Assembly: GCF_050859025.1 (NCBI RefSeq) | Contig: NZ_CP138200.1 | Span: forward strand, 930,001 to 994,000 | Length of the DNA stretch: 64,000 bases | Origin: Wukongibacter sp050859025 | Lineage (GTDB): Bacteria; Bacillota; Clostridia; Peptostreptococcales; Caminicellaceae | Reading direction: 5' to 3' | Shown here: positions 45,006 to 53,833 of the stretch, piece after piece | Layout: the number at the start of each line of letters is the position of its first letter | Numbering within the stretch: the stretch's first letter is position 1 | Program-made: the position numbers and the translations under genes | Notes under the pieces: generated by a model | What the model was told of the DNA's origin: nothing | The model's database searches: none | Seen by the model: only the letters and a program-made list of their open reading frames with translations

Positions 45006-45605
45006 CAGGGGGCAGTTCATAGAGTAGTAGACCCATTTAATTACGAGGATGATGACTATAAAAACACACATGGTGGAGAAGTAGTTGAGGTAAAACATAT
45101 GGTAGCACCATATTCTACTATTTTTATTGATTCATGTGGTAAATATAAAAATGGTAGTGATGAAGGAGGCAAGCTCTTTGATGAAACAGTCCTATTTATA
45201 TTAGAAAATGATATAGGCTTAGGAGGTTTTGCTAAAACAGAGCTTGCTATTAGTGTGGGAGCGGTAGGATTTAAAAGTAAAAATGATGAGATTTATTATA
45301 AAAACTATTCGAGCACAGGAAAAGAGTTAGACTATACTTGTTTTAGTGGTTTATACGTACATGATGTTAGAAAAGGTCAAGAAGAAAGAACATTTATTGT
45401 GGAAGGTACTAGCTTTTCTTATCCAATGTTTGAAGGGATGCTTGTAATTACTCAATCAATGTTTAAAGAAAACATAAGAAGAACATTGTATCAGGATGAA
45501 ATGATAATGTTCTTAGATGATTATCTTATGGATTCAGGCGAAGTTGGATGGGATAAATATTATGGTAAAGGATTATATAAAATCCCTATTAATAAAAGAA
45601 TATAA
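45006..45605 (+). pseudogene. Subtilisin-like (S8) protease, N-terminally truncated
   Basis: The frame reads HRVVDPFNYEDDD..NTHGGEVVEV..VAPYSTIFID, then FAKTELAISVGAV and GTSFSYPMFEGML. These are the His motif (THG), the core strands and the Ser motif (GTSFSYP) of a subtilase. The Asp motif and everything before it are missing, and the in-frame part before the ATG at 45099 has no start. A weak GAGGT precedes 45099, but a product from there would lack the catalytic His as well. Dead gene. Confidence 0.65.
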
Positions 45606-45672
45606 CAAGAGGACAATTAACAAATATATTATGTGAAGTACTAGAAATAAAATAGGATAGTTTTTATTTAAT

Positions 45673-45708
45673 ATCACCTCTGCTATACTAGAGTATAGCA
45701 GAGGTGAT
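45673..45708 (+). promoter_or_regulatory. Perfect 36-bp palindrome covering a ribosome binding site
   Basis: ATCACCTCTGCTATACT and its exact complement flank a 2-base centre. The right arm contains AGAGGTGAT, the ribosome site for an ATG at 45712. In RNA the site would be fully paired. No T run follows on either strand, so it is not a normal terminator. Confidence 0.7.
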
Positions 45709-45711
45709 GCT

Positions 45712-46015
45712 ATGAGAAAAAGTATTGTCTATCAATGAATTGATAGTAATAGCAACTATAATATGTGTAGGAAGTATAATTCTATTTGAAATAATTGGAG
45801 TTCTGACATTTACCATGTATTTAGTGTTTTTAATTTTGTACATTTTATTAGGTATTATATTAAACAAAGTAAATAAATTAGTCTGGAGCAAGAATTTGCC
45901 CTTGGATTGCTTGTATAACCATTTAGGTTTTATTGAAATACATATAGGAAATAAATGCGAAAGTGATATACTAAAGCTTTTAAAAGGCTGCTTAGAAATT
46001 GTCAATATAAGATAA
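45712..46015 (+). pseudogene. Small membrane protein, apparently frameshifted
   Basis: From the ATG at 45712 the frame gives only MRKSIVYQ and stops. One frame over, from 45725, a 96-residue frame SINELIVIATIICVG.. follows with two strong membrane segments and a polar tail ending CLEIVNIR. The two together look like one small membrane protein with a one-base change near 45724. It could also be expressed from the TTG at 45725. I do not recognise the family. Confidence 0.4.
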
Positions 46016-46295
46016 AGACATTCTAATAGGCACATGGCTAATTTCTAAGAGAAATATGCAGGAATATTTTGGTGAATCTATATACTTTTTAGAAACAACC
46101 TTATTCCAAAGATGGTGTAATAAGCAAAATAAGAAAAAATACGATTCCAAAAACAAAAGAAAAGCTTATAGGTGTGTAATTATTGTAAATAAGATATCTA
46201 CAGTATATTTTGCGAAGCTGCATCTCATAAAATATTTTTTTATGAGGCATAGGAAATTGCAAACCAATAAAATTGTTAAGAGGTATATTTTGTTA

Positions 46296-46345
46296 TGTAT
46301 TTAAAAAAGTCAACCTTTGAGAATCTTTATAAAAGACTTTATTAT
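46296..46345. repeat. Repeat family 2 copy
   Basis: AAAAAAGTCAACCTTTGAG, AATCTTTATAAAAGACTTTA; close to the copy at 14733. The 400-base gap 46016-46419 shows nothing else that I trust. Confidence 0.5.
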
Positions 46346-46419
46346 ATAATAGATATATGGGAAATTAAAACTGTATGGTAAAATAATATAGTCAAATTTA
46401 GTTTAAGGAGAGGATAAGA

Positions 46420-47454
46420 ATGAGAAGAATAATAGCGCTAATTTTAGCATTGGCATTGTTTACAGTAATGTTTGTAGGCTGTACTCAAAAACCGATTCAA
46501 GAAGAATCAAAGAGTGAAGCTAAAATGAATGAAGAAGAGAAGACAGATGAACCTAAGGAAATGGAGCCAGTAGCATTAAAGGTATCTTCACCAGGTGGAC
46601 CTTTAGCCGTAAGCTTAGTAAAGATGTTTAAGGAAAAGCCTTCCCTTGGAGAAAATGTAGAAGTATCCTATGAGGCGGTAAAATCTCCTGATGTTATGGC
46701 TGCTCAGATTATAAAAGGAGAAGCGGATTTTGCAGTTATACCTACTAACTTAGTTGCTAAATTACATAATAAAGGTGTACCATATAAGCTTGCAGCATCT
46801 ACTGTGTGGGGAGTTTTATATGTTGCTAGCAGTGAGGAGATAGAAGGATGGGAATCACTTAAGGGTAAGGAAATATATACTATTGGTAGGGGTCTAACTC
46901 CAGATATATTACTTAGATATTTACTAACTAAAAATGGATTGGATCCAGAAAAGGATGTTACAATTAAGTATTTAGCAGGACCACAGGAATTATCTGGATT
47001 TATGATTACTGGAAAAGCTAGTATAGCGGTGGTACCTGAACCTATGCTTTCTGCTGTGCTTATGAAGAATAAGGATGTAAAAGTTGTTTTAGATGTGCAA
47101 GAAGAGTGGGAGAAAATAACAGGAAATAGCAGTTATCCACAATCCTCATTAATAGTTAAAAATGAACTTATAGAAAATCATCCAGAAATAGTTGAAAAAT
47201 TCTTAACTAAGTATGAGGAAAGTATAGCGTGGGTAAATGAAAATCCTGCTGAGGCAGGAAAGTATGTGGAAGAGCTTGAAATAGGACTAAAGGCGGTTCT
47301 TGCACAGAAGGCGATACCAGGAAGTAACTTAAAATATGTAGATGCTTCTGAAGCTAGAGATGCTATAGAAGAATTTTTAAAAGTACTTGTAGATTTCTCA
47401 GCAGAATCTATAGGAGGAGAGCTTCCAAAAGATGAACTATATTTCCAAAGATAG
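46420..47454 (+). CDS. ABC transporter substrate-binding lipoprotein
   Basis: 344 residues with a lipoprotein signal (RRIIALILALALFTVMFVGC, lipidated Cys21), an acidic linker (EEESKSEAKMNEEEKTDE region) and a type-2 periplasmic fold of the NMT1/SsuA kind. It should bind a small organic molecule outside the cell; the ligand cannot be told. It is the first gene of a binding protein-permease-ATPase operon, with AAGGAGAGG before the ATG; it overlaps the permease gene by 23 bases. Confidence 0.9.
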   Translation: MRRIIALILALALFTVMFVGCTQKPIQEESKSEAKMNEEEKTDEPKEMEPVALKVSSPGGPLAVSLVKMFKEKPSLGENVEVSYEAVKSPDVMAAQIIKGEADFAVIPTNLVAKLHNKGVPYKLAASTVWGVLYVASSEEIEGWESLKGKEIYTIGRGLTPDILLRYLLTKNGLDPEKDVTIKYLAGPQELSGFMITGKASIAVVPEPMLSAVLMKNKDVKVVLDVQEEWEKITGNSSYPQSSLIVKNELIENHPEIVEKFLTKYEESIAWVNENPAEAGKYVEELEIGLKAVLAQKAIPGSNLKYVDASEARDAIEEFLKVLVDFSAESIGGELPKDELYFQR

Positions 47455-48178
47455 GTTATATACGTTATTATCAATCCTAGTTTTAATAATAATTTGGAAA
47501 GTATCATCCTATTTCATTGGATATGAGCTTATTCTTCCTACTCCAGAGGAAACAACAAATAGCTTAATTACTATTATAAAGGGAGAAGCCTTCTGGCAAA
47601 TAGTTTTTAATACTGTAAGAAGATGTTTGTTAAGCTTTTCTATATCATTTTTATTAGGAACAACTATGGGGATAATGGCAGGAATGTTTAGGCCTGTATA
47701 CTATTTACTTAAGCCATTGGTTATTATTAAGAAGGCAACACCGACTACGGCTATAGTCTTATTGGTGTTACTTTGGCTAGGATCAGAAGCTCCAATTTTG
47801 ATAAGCTTTCTTGTGACATTTCCAATTATCTATTCCAATGTAGTAGAAGGGGTTCGTAATGTAGATATAAGGATAATTGAAATGGCTAGAGCCTATAAAG
47901 TTAATAAGGCTAGAATTTTATACGAGCTATATCTACCATCCATACTACCATATATAATGGCTGGAGCTTCTTCAGCTCTTGGCTTAAACCTCAAGGTGAT
48001 TATAGCCGCTGAAGCTTGGAGTCAAGCACCTAAGTCAATAGGAGACAGTTTTTTGATAGAAAAGATATCACTAAATACCTCTGGAATATTTGCATGGACG
48101 ATTGTAGTAATATTAATATCTGCCGCATTTGATTATTTGTTAAGATATATAGAAAAACGAACAGTAAAATGGAAGTGA
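47432..48178 (+). CDS. ABC transporter permease, SsuC/TauC-like
   Basis: 248 residues, five to six membrane segments and the EAA loop near residues 145-165 (DIRIIEMARAYKVNKARILYE, cut here) of BPD-type permeases. Belongs with the binding protein and ATPase of the same operon. The start overlaps the end of the preceding gene. Confidence 0.92.
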   Translation: MNYISKDRLYTLLSILVLIIIWKVSSYFIGYELILPTPEETTNSLITIIKGEAFWQIVFNTVRRCLLSFSISFLLGTTMGIMAGMFRPVYYLLKPLVIIKKATPTTAIVLLVLLWLGSEAPILISFLVTFPIIYSNVVEGVRNVDIRIIEMARAYKVNKARILYELYLPSILPYIMAGASSALGLNLKVIIAAEAWSQAPKSIGDSFLIEKISLNTSGIFAWTIVVILISAAFDYLLRYIEKRTVKWK

Positions 48179-48183
48179 AATCT

Positions 48184-48903
48184 ATGGGATACCTTATAAG
48201 AAATCTTCATAAAAGCTTTGGAGAGCTTGTTGTTCTAAAGGCTTTCAATATGGACATAAAAGATAATAAAGTCATATCAATATTAGGACCATCGGGCTGT
48301 GGAAAGACAACTCTGCTTAATATTTTATCGGGAGTGATTAAGCCAGAAGAAGGCGAAATATTAGGCATGGAAGGAAAGACTATAAGCTACTTATTTCAGG
48401 AGCCAAGACTGTTGAGATGGAAGACCGTAGAAGGGAATATTGATTTTATATTAAAGGATAAAATGACCTACTTAGAGAGACAGGAAAAGATTAAAAAATA
48501 TCTGGAAATGGTTGGTTTATGGGAATACAAAGACTACTATCCAGACAACCTAAGTGGTGGAATGAAGCAAAGAGCAGCAATTGCTAGGGCCTTTGCCTAT
48601 TCTTCAGATATATTACTTATGGACGAACCTTTTAAATCTCTAGATTTTGAATTAAAAATGAATTTGATTCATGACTTTATAGAGTTATGGAGGCTTGACA
48701 ACAGAACAGTTTTTTTTGTAACTCATGATATTCAGGCGGCATTAATGCTGGGTGATGAGATACATCTCTTGAGTCAAAAACCAACTAAGATAAAAGAGAC
48801 AATTATTAACAGAATTCCTCATAATGAAAGGAGTCTTCATAATAAGTACATACTTAGTTTAGCTGAAAAACTGTATAATCATTATTCTGAGGCTCATAGA
48901 TAG
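48184..48903 (+). CDS. ABC transporter ATP-binding protein, SsuB/TauB-like
   Basis: About 239 residues. Walker A GPSGCGKTT, Q-loop FQEPRLLRWK, signature LSGGMKQR, Walker B ILLMDEPF and the H-loop VTHD are all present. Energises the importer. ATG at 48184 lies after the permease stop; an in-frame ATG at 48169 overlaps the permease end and is also possible. Confidence 0.92.
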   Translation: MGYLIRNLHKSFGELVVLKAFNMDIKDNKVISILGPSGCGKTTLLNILSGVIKPEEGEILGMEGKTISYLFQEPRLLRWKTVEGNIDFILKDKMTYLERQEKIKKYLEMVGLWEYKDYYPDNLSGGMKQRAAIARAFAYSSDILLMDEPFKSLDFELKMNLIHDFIELWRLDNRTVFFVTHDIQAALMLGDEIHLLSQKPTKIKETIINRIPHNERSLHNKYILSLAEKLYNHYSEAHR

Positions 48904-49004
48904 CTGTATTTATCTTAAATTCGATCTTTATTAAGAATAAATAGAATGGAAAAATTCATTAGAAATCAATTAATTGAGATAGTAATTGAGCGTCTAAGTA
49001 GCAA

Positions 49005-49048
49005 AAGATGCAAAAAAGTTATGCGATTGCATAACTTTTTTGCATCTT
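49005..49048. terminator. Bidirectional terminator
   Basis: AAGATGCAAAAAAGTTATGC pairs perfectly with its complement around a GATT loop (20-bp stem). It stands between convergent operons and has A/T tracts within the arms. Confidence 0.8.
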
Positions 49049-49076
49049 AGACTATTAATAAAGTTAACAAGATGAC

Positions 49077-49186
49077 AGACTGTTAAGAAATTCGAAGTTC
49101 AAGGTGTGCCAAAACCAAGATAGCGCAGCGTATATAGACATATATAAGGGTCATCAATAACTAAGAAATTCGGATTTGTTAACAGC
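49077..49186. repeat. MITE-like repeat related to 1806
   Basis: Ends ACTGTTAAGAAATTCGAA and TTCGGATTTGTTAACAGC are imperfect inverted repeats; the interior AAGTTCAAGGTGTG and AATAACTAAGAAATTCG resembles the 1806-1969 element. No gene. Confidence 0.5.
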
Positions 49187-49280
49187 TTCAAATTCTATAT
49201 CGGTATATTTTCATTATTTCAATCTAACAAAGAAATTATTTTAGGGAGCTTAATGATTCTTATATAGAGCAAATAATCTA

Positions 49281-50234
49281 CTAAAGTCTTGTCACACTAT
49301 CACACATCATATCAAACTTTTCAAAATCTAGTTCCTCAATCCATTTCCACTGAGGATAAAGTAACCTACAATTATTTTCTTTAGCCCAGTTTGGTAGATG
49401 ACTATTAGGGTGAACAGGGACTATACATCCGTCTTGACTAAAAAGGTTTTGTGTCTCTTCCCTAAAAAGTAGTTCCCTAAGAAATCCTATTTTATCTAAG
49501 GGGAGACTATTTTTAATAATAACATAGGAAGGTATTGAGATGGCTCCTTCCTTGGGCCAGATTCCCATAAGGCTTCCGATGCCTTTTCGAAGAGCAAATA
49601 TTGAAGGTACAATTGCAATTGGGAAATCTCCATGCATTACCCGACTAAATGCCAGAGCTGGTAAACTTGTTACCTTAGAGTTTCTAATGAAGCTATTAAT
49701 CATTTTTTCTCCATACATGTACCATAGAGTCATTAGGACGGATTTAACAGCCGAGGTATCTATCCCTCCAAAGACAACCTTATCTTTATAATATGGATTA
49801 CAAAGAGCTTCAAAGCTATTTGGAATATGACTATCATCAAGAGTACTCTTATTCACCACCATTACTAATGGAATAACTAAAAATGGATGAATCTTTTTGC
49901 TAGGATGGGGAATTGTGGTTTTAATCAATTCTTTTCTTATAGGAAAAATATTGCCAGTTTCCCTATAATCATCTAATCTAGGAGTTAGCATGTCATTTCT
50001 TTGAAATATGTCTAAATCCGTAGAAATTATGGCGTCAGCTTCGACATTACCCTTGTCTAAATCCTCATATACTTGCTCATATAGCTTTTTCTTTTTTCCT
50101 AGACCCAAATATTTAAACTCAAAGCTTTCTTCGTGATATCTTTTCCAAGCAGCTAACTTCTTATCTATTATAGATTGCTCCAAACGGCTTAAAAGGCACA
50201 CATTATTCCAATATACCTTGTATTTATGATGCAT
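49281..50234 (-). CDS. Cytoplasmic periplasmic-binding-protein-like protein
   Basis: 317 residues with a type-2 binding-protein look (ADAIISTDLDIFQR, VIPLVMVVNKSTL, DFPIAIVPSIFAL), but with no signal peptide and no lipobox: the protein starts MHHKYKVYWNN. There is no permease in the operon. It overlaps the ATPase gene upstream by 11 bases. So a cytoplasmic ligand-binding or sensor role is more likely than solute capture outside the cell. I do not know a named member. Confidence 0.65.
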   Translation of the reverse strand: MHHKYKVYWNNVCLLSRLEQSIIDKKLAAWKRYHEESFEFKYLGLGKKKKLYEQVYEDLDKGNVEADAIISTDLDIFQRNDMLTPRLDDYRETGNIFPIRKELIKTTIPHPSKKIHPFLVIPLVMVVNKSTLDDSHIPNSFEALCNPYYKDKVVFGGIDTSAVKSVLMTLWYMYGEKMINSFIRNSKVTSLPALAFSRVMHGDFPIAIVPSIFALRKGIGSLMGIWPKEGAISIPSYVIIKNSLPLDKIGFLRELLFREETQNLFSQDGCIVPVHPNSHLPNWAKENNCRLLYPQWKWIEELDFEKFDMMCDSVTRL

Positions 50235-51030
50235 AGAATATATCCTCCTTTTTCTTAAGTAGATTAAATTTATCTACTTCTAATATTTTCCCGTTTCTAA
50301 GATCATCTTGTGCAGAGAGATATATATTAGAAATTCTTTCTAAATAGGAAAGGATTTGCTTTTCTCCATTATTAGTTGCAATGATCTGCTTCATTCCACC
50401 GTTCTCCATAATAATTCTTTTTTCACCTAGGAGGGAAAGAACAGGATCATGGGTAACCACTAGTACAATTTTTTTATGATTAATAAGTAAGTTCATGGCT
50501 AACAATTTATTTATACCTGCATTTTCAATCTCGTCAATAAGTACAATGGGTGCATTGCTATTTATGGCTAAGTCTGCAATCATTAGAGCTCTTGATTGGC
50601 CACCACTAAGCTTAGTAAGGAGGTAGTCTTCCTTAATGGGTTCTCCCGCAAGGGTATTTGCACAGTCTAGGACTTCGTAAAGCCTATTAAGTCCGTTGCC
50701 ATCGAATCTGGACTCTATTCGTAATTTTAAGAAATCCTTAACATTCATATCTAATACGAAGTTCATATTTTGAGATAGATGGGATACAACTTTTTTTCTA
50801 GGATTATAACGAAAGGATAATTCAGGGAACCTACCATCAATACAAATTCTTCTCTTACTAACTGTATCTCCTTGAGAGAGGCCTTCAATATCCTGAATTA
50901 ATTGGCTTTTTCCAGAACCTGTGAAACCGACTATACTATAAATCTGGGATTGTTTGATTGTAAAGGTGCTAATATTTTCTTTATTGTTATCTTTATCTTT
51001 ACCGCCTATAATAGTTAGTTCATTGAACAT
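50224..51030 (-). CDS. ABC-type ATPase without membrane partner
   Basis: About 268 residues from the ATG at 51030, 8 bases after AGGAGG (an in-frame ATG at 51060 overlaps the gene before). Walker A GFTGSGKSQ, signature LSGGQSRAL, Walker B VLIDEIENAG and VTHD. The unusual Walker B (DEIENAG) and the lack of any transmembrane gene in the operon suggest a soluble ATPase, like those used in cofactor assembly, rather than a transporter. It sits between a metallochaperone-type GTPase and a binding-protein-like gene. Confidence 0.72.
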   Translation of the reverse strand: MFNELTIIGGKDKDNNKENISTFTIKQSQIYSIVGFTGSGKSQLIQDIEGLSQGDTVSKRRICIDGRFPELSFRYNPRKKVVSHLSQNMNFVLDMNVKDFLKLRIESRFDGNGLNRLYEVLDCANTLAGEPIKEDYLLTKLSGGQSRALMIADLAINSNAPIVLIDEIENAGINKLLAMNLLINHKKIVLVVTHDPVLSLLGEKRIIMENGGMKQIIATNNGEKQILSYLERISNIYLSAQDDLRNGKILEVDKFNLLKKKEDIFYAS

Positions 51031-51043
51031 CCTACTTTCCTCC

Positions 51044-51757
51044 TCAAAATGAAAGATCAATTTTTTTTACAATACCCTGTTGAAAATCCCTACCAATACG
51101 GGTCTCCCCTACACAGTAGGAGCAAATTGCCGTAGGTAAAGGATGTCTAAGCATATCTCCTGTAATGTTTTCTACCCCTTCATTAAGCATAATCAAATCA
51201 CCTATGTATTGACTTCCAAAGCCGGATACGCCATTGACTTCTACTATATCTGCATTTTTGTTCAGCTTGGAGATCCTATGGATAAATACCTCCCTTTCTG
51301 CTTGAGATACCATGTCTCCCTTAGTTACGATAATCATATCGGCAGTTGTAAGCATAGGGCCAATTTTTTTAGGGATTTTTATACTTGATAGACAATCTAC
51401 AACGCATATGGATAAGGTTTTTTCAGTAAATGGAGCGCATCTATGACAAAGACCTGCCGTTTCAATAATTAAGATATCTGAGTTATTAGCTAAGGACCAA
51501 TCTGCTATTTCCTCTAAATTGACGGCTAAGAAATGATCGGGACATATATCCTCGCTAAGGCCAGCTATAACTGGAATACCAAGACTCTGATATTTCTTGT
51601 TGTCATCTGTTGCCAAGCAGTCAATTTTAGCAGCCGAAATATTTATGCCCTTTGATTTAAGATGTTTAATAACGTTGACCATTACTGAAGTCTTGCCAAC
51701 AGCAGGCGGACCAGAAATAATAATAATCTTTTGTTTTCTAGAAATAGTATTTTTCAT
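51044..51757 (-). CDS. HypB/UreG/CobW-type P-loop GTPase
   Basis: 237 residues. Walker A SGPPAVGKTS (~15-24), the ETAG box with a CxxC (ETAGLCHRCAP, ~101-111), the VTKGD guanine motif, and a second CxxC near the end (CSYC, ~212-215). These fit the G3E group of metal-insertion GTPases, with cysteines that could hold a metal. First gene of a three-gene operon behind a Fur box. Neither hydrogenase, urease nor nitrile hydratase genes are in the window, so its metal client is unknown. Confidence 0.78.
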   Translation of the reverse strand: MKNTISRKQKIIIISGPPAVGKTSVMVNVIKHLKSKGINISAAKIDCLATDDNKKYQSLGIPVIAGLSEDICPDHFLAVNLEEIADWSLANNSDILIIETAGLCHRCAPFTEKTLSICVVDCLSSIKIPKKIGPMLTTADMIIVTKGDMVSQAEREVFIHRISKLNKNADIVEVNGVSGFGSQYIGDLIMLNEGVENITGDMLRHPLPTAICSYCVGETRIGRDFQQGIVKKIDLSF

Positions 51758-51778
51758 ATTTTACCTCCGAAAGTTAAT

Positions 51779-51797
51779 GATAATGAAAATCGTTTAT
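51779..51797 (-). promoter_or_regulatory. Fur box before the GTPase operon
   Basis: GATAATGAAAATCGTTTAT matches the Fur consensus at about 15 of 19 positions and lies 22 bases before the GTPase start. Confidence 0.7.
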
Positions 51798-52021
51798 GAT
51801 TAATATGTATTATAATTCAAAAAAAATAATAAAACAGTCTCATAAGTGACTTTTTGAATAATATATAAATTTACTACTCTAAAGCCTTATTCTTAAGCTA
51901 TGTAATAGCAGTAAAAAGTCATACCCATAAATATAGCTATTATATATAGGACTATAGCTTATTATTTAGTAATTAATATGTCAATTTCTAAGTAAGATAG
52001 AATAAATAAAAAAATATAAAT

Positions 52022-52040
52022 GAAATTGATAATCATTATT
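52022..52040 (+). promoter_or_regulatory. Fur box before the TetR gene
   Basis: GAAATTGATAATCATTATT matches at 16 of 19 positions. Confidence 0.8.
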
Positions 52041-52120
52041 GACAAATATAGGAATTGGGGATATAATGAAGCTGACCGATAGGTCTATTACCCACAGATC
52101 ATATTGAAAGGATGATGCTA

Positions 52121-52735
52121 ATGGCAAATGATTCAAAAAGTGCTATTTTAGAATCTGCAAGGTATCTTTTTGCTAAGAAGGGCTACGAAGGCACTAGTAT
52201 AAGCCATATAGCAAAGGAATCTGGAGCGGCAAAATCTTTAATATATTACTATTTTAAGAGCAAAGAAGAGATATTATCCGAGATATTAGAAGAGGGTACA
52301 AGAGATATATATGAAACACACTATAGTATGTCCGAGAGCGGCGAGGAATTGACTGAAGAATTTATGATGAAAATTATGGAGACAATAGCCCATAGACTTA
52401 GGAATAGAGATGACATAATCCGTATTATGCTTCAAGAGTTTATGAAGGGAACCCATAAGGAAAATGAAACCTATAAATATGCAAATAATTATTTGAAATA
52501 TGTAGAGTCACGTGCAGAAAGGTATTTTCCTGACAATGATGAAGCAAAGATGAAATTTATACTAGAATTAATACTTGTAGGAGGGATGGTATTTCATCTA
52601 TATTTAATATCTGAAGACTTTATATCTGAATATTATGGTTTTGAAAAGGAAAAAATGTGGAAGGTTTTTAAAGAGATTTATAGAGAGGATTATATTAATC
52701 CCCTTCATAAAAGAATACATCGTATTGTAGATTAA
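52121..52735 (+). CDS. TetR/AcrR-family regulator
   Basis: 204 residues from the ATG at 52121 (GAAAGG 9 bases upstream; the ATG at 52112 abuts the site). N-terminal helix-turn-helix: AKKGYEGTSISHIAKESG and KSLIYYYFKSKEE (~15-50). The C-terminal ligand domain is all helical. A Fur box lies in front, so it is induced by low iron. It probably controlled the RND efflux genes that follow, now deleted, and perhaps the MATE gene. Confidence 0.92.
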   Translation: MANDSKSAILESARYLFAKKGYEGTSISHIAKESGAAKSLIYYYFKSKEEILSEILEEGTRDIYETHYSMSESGEELTEEFMMKIMETIAHRLRNRDDIIRIMLQEFMKGTHKENETYKYANNYLKYVESRAERYFPDNDEAKMKFILELILVGGMVFHLYLISEDFISEYYGFEKEKMWKVFKEIYREDYINPLHKRIHRIVD

Positions 52736-52854
52736 GGAAATTACATAATTCTAAGACATAATCGCACCACAATATGTGTAGTATGACTCTAGGGCTTTTA
52801 AGACTATATGTAGCAGAAAGCTTTTTGGTGTGGCAATTATGCAATTTATTCGAT

Positions 52855-52952
52855 TATAGAAATCGCAATAAATCTTTTACATTTTGATTCCTTGAAAAGC
52901 CTTGAAATGTTGGCTATTCAAGAAATTAAAATGTAGATTTACAAGTGCGTTA
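52855..52952. repeat. Palindromic repeat family 1, long copy
   Basis: TAAATC(TT)TTACATTTTGATTC and GAAATTAAAATGTAGATTTA form the arms, with TTGGCT in the loop and CAAGTGCGTTA at the outer end. Same family as 15409 and 11521. Confidence 0.65.
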
Positions 52953-52957
52953 TCTAT

Positions 52958-53000
52958 AGTAAAAAATTTGAGAGAGATCTCAAAATTTTTTACTTTTTGG
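52958..53000 (+). terminator. Terminator-like hairpin
   Basis: AGTAAAAAATTTGAGA pairs with TCTCAAAATTTTTTACT (one bulge), followed by TTTTT. Confidence 0.6.
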
Positions 53001-53049
53001 GAAAAAATTGGTCAGTTATACACAGGTTAATTGTAAGAGGAGGTTAATA

Positions 53050-53478
53050 ATGAAAAAAATGACTAAAAAGACTATTACATTTTTTATGATAGTTCTCATC
53101 CTTTTAGTTGGGTGTCAGAAGCAGGAAAAAGTAATTGTAGCTGAAAAGGAGATTCCAGTAGAAATATCAGAGGTCAAAGCTTCTACCTATGATAAAAAGA
53201 TTATAGTTCCTGGTGTTGTGGCAAGTGATGAGGAGATAATTTATAGTTTCAAGATGGAAGGTAAGATATCAGAAATCTTAGTAGAATCTGGAGAAAGGGT
53301 TGGAAAAGGTGATGTATTGGCAAAGCTTTATGAGAAGGATTATAAAAAATTACTTGAAATAAGCAAGCTTCAGGTAAAATCTGCAAAGGCAGGGTATGAT
53401 AATGCTAAAAATACCTTAGTAAAATCTAAGGCAAATTATAATAAAGCAAAAAAGGATTTTGAGAAAATAGAGGAATAA
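53050..53478 (+). pseudogene. RND efflux membrane-fusion protein, truncated
   Basis: 142 codons from the ATG at 53050 (GAGGAGG upstream). A lipoprotein signal (FFMIVLILLVGC) and the first half of an HlyD/AcrA-type adaptor follow: GKISEILVESGERVGKGDVLAKL is the lipoyl half-motif (~68-90), then the start of the coiled coil. The normal protein is 350-400 residues; the hairpin end, second lipoyl half and beta barrel are missing. The tail ends in the coiled coil with a stop. Confidence 0.8.
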
Positions 53479-53685
53479 TAAAATCCTTTATAACTAATAA
53501 ATCGGTTATATACTTTACAGTAATTATGATTTTTATAGCTGATTTTTATACTTATAGTAGTATACCAAAAAAAGAAGATCCTGTTTAACACTAATAGTAG
53601 TGCCAGTAATATATAGCATTGTAGAAATTAGAATTAAAAAATACAAGAGAAAATTTAGAAGAAAGAAGTATATTAAGGTATAAAA
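53479..53685 (+). pseudogene. RND transporter with nearly all of the gene deleted
   Basis: The frame KSFITNKSVIYFTVIMIFIA..YSSIPKKEDP is the cytoplasmic start and first membrane segment of an AcrB/CzcA-type RND pump. It is followed within a few bases by LIVVPVIYSIVEIRIKKYKR, which is the end of the last membrane segment and tail of the same family. About 950 codons between them are gone. The gene was the partner of the truncated adaptor upstream. Confidence 0.7.
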
Positions 53686-53723
53686 CGATAAGAATTACAA
53701 TAGATCTTTTTTGCTAAATCAAT

Positions 53724-53742
53724 GATAATGAAAATCAATTTC
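53724..53742 (+). promoter_or_regulatory. Fur box before MATE
   Basis: GATAATGAAAATCAATTTC matches the consensus at 16 of 19 positions. Confidence 0.75.
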
Positions 53743-53833
53743 AGTTACGAGATTTAACTATAATATATGAAAATATAAGAGGACCTTGCAGTGAAAACCT
53801 GCACAATCGGTTAAATTATGAGGAGTGATGATA

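Noticed and set aside
45099..45605. Functional 168-residue protein from the ATG at 45099
   Set aside because: The reading frame continues upstream with the subtilase His motif, so the ATG is internal; the product would lack two of the three catalytic residues.
46056..46304. 82-codon frame before the ABC importer
   Set aside because: Composition is that of translated AT-rich gap DNA, no ribosome site, and it overlaps repeat family 2.
53050..53478. Intact small lipoprotein instead of a truncated adaptor
   Set aside because: The lipoyl half-motif and the coiled-coil start clearly belong to a membrane-fusion protein, and RND remnants follow directly.
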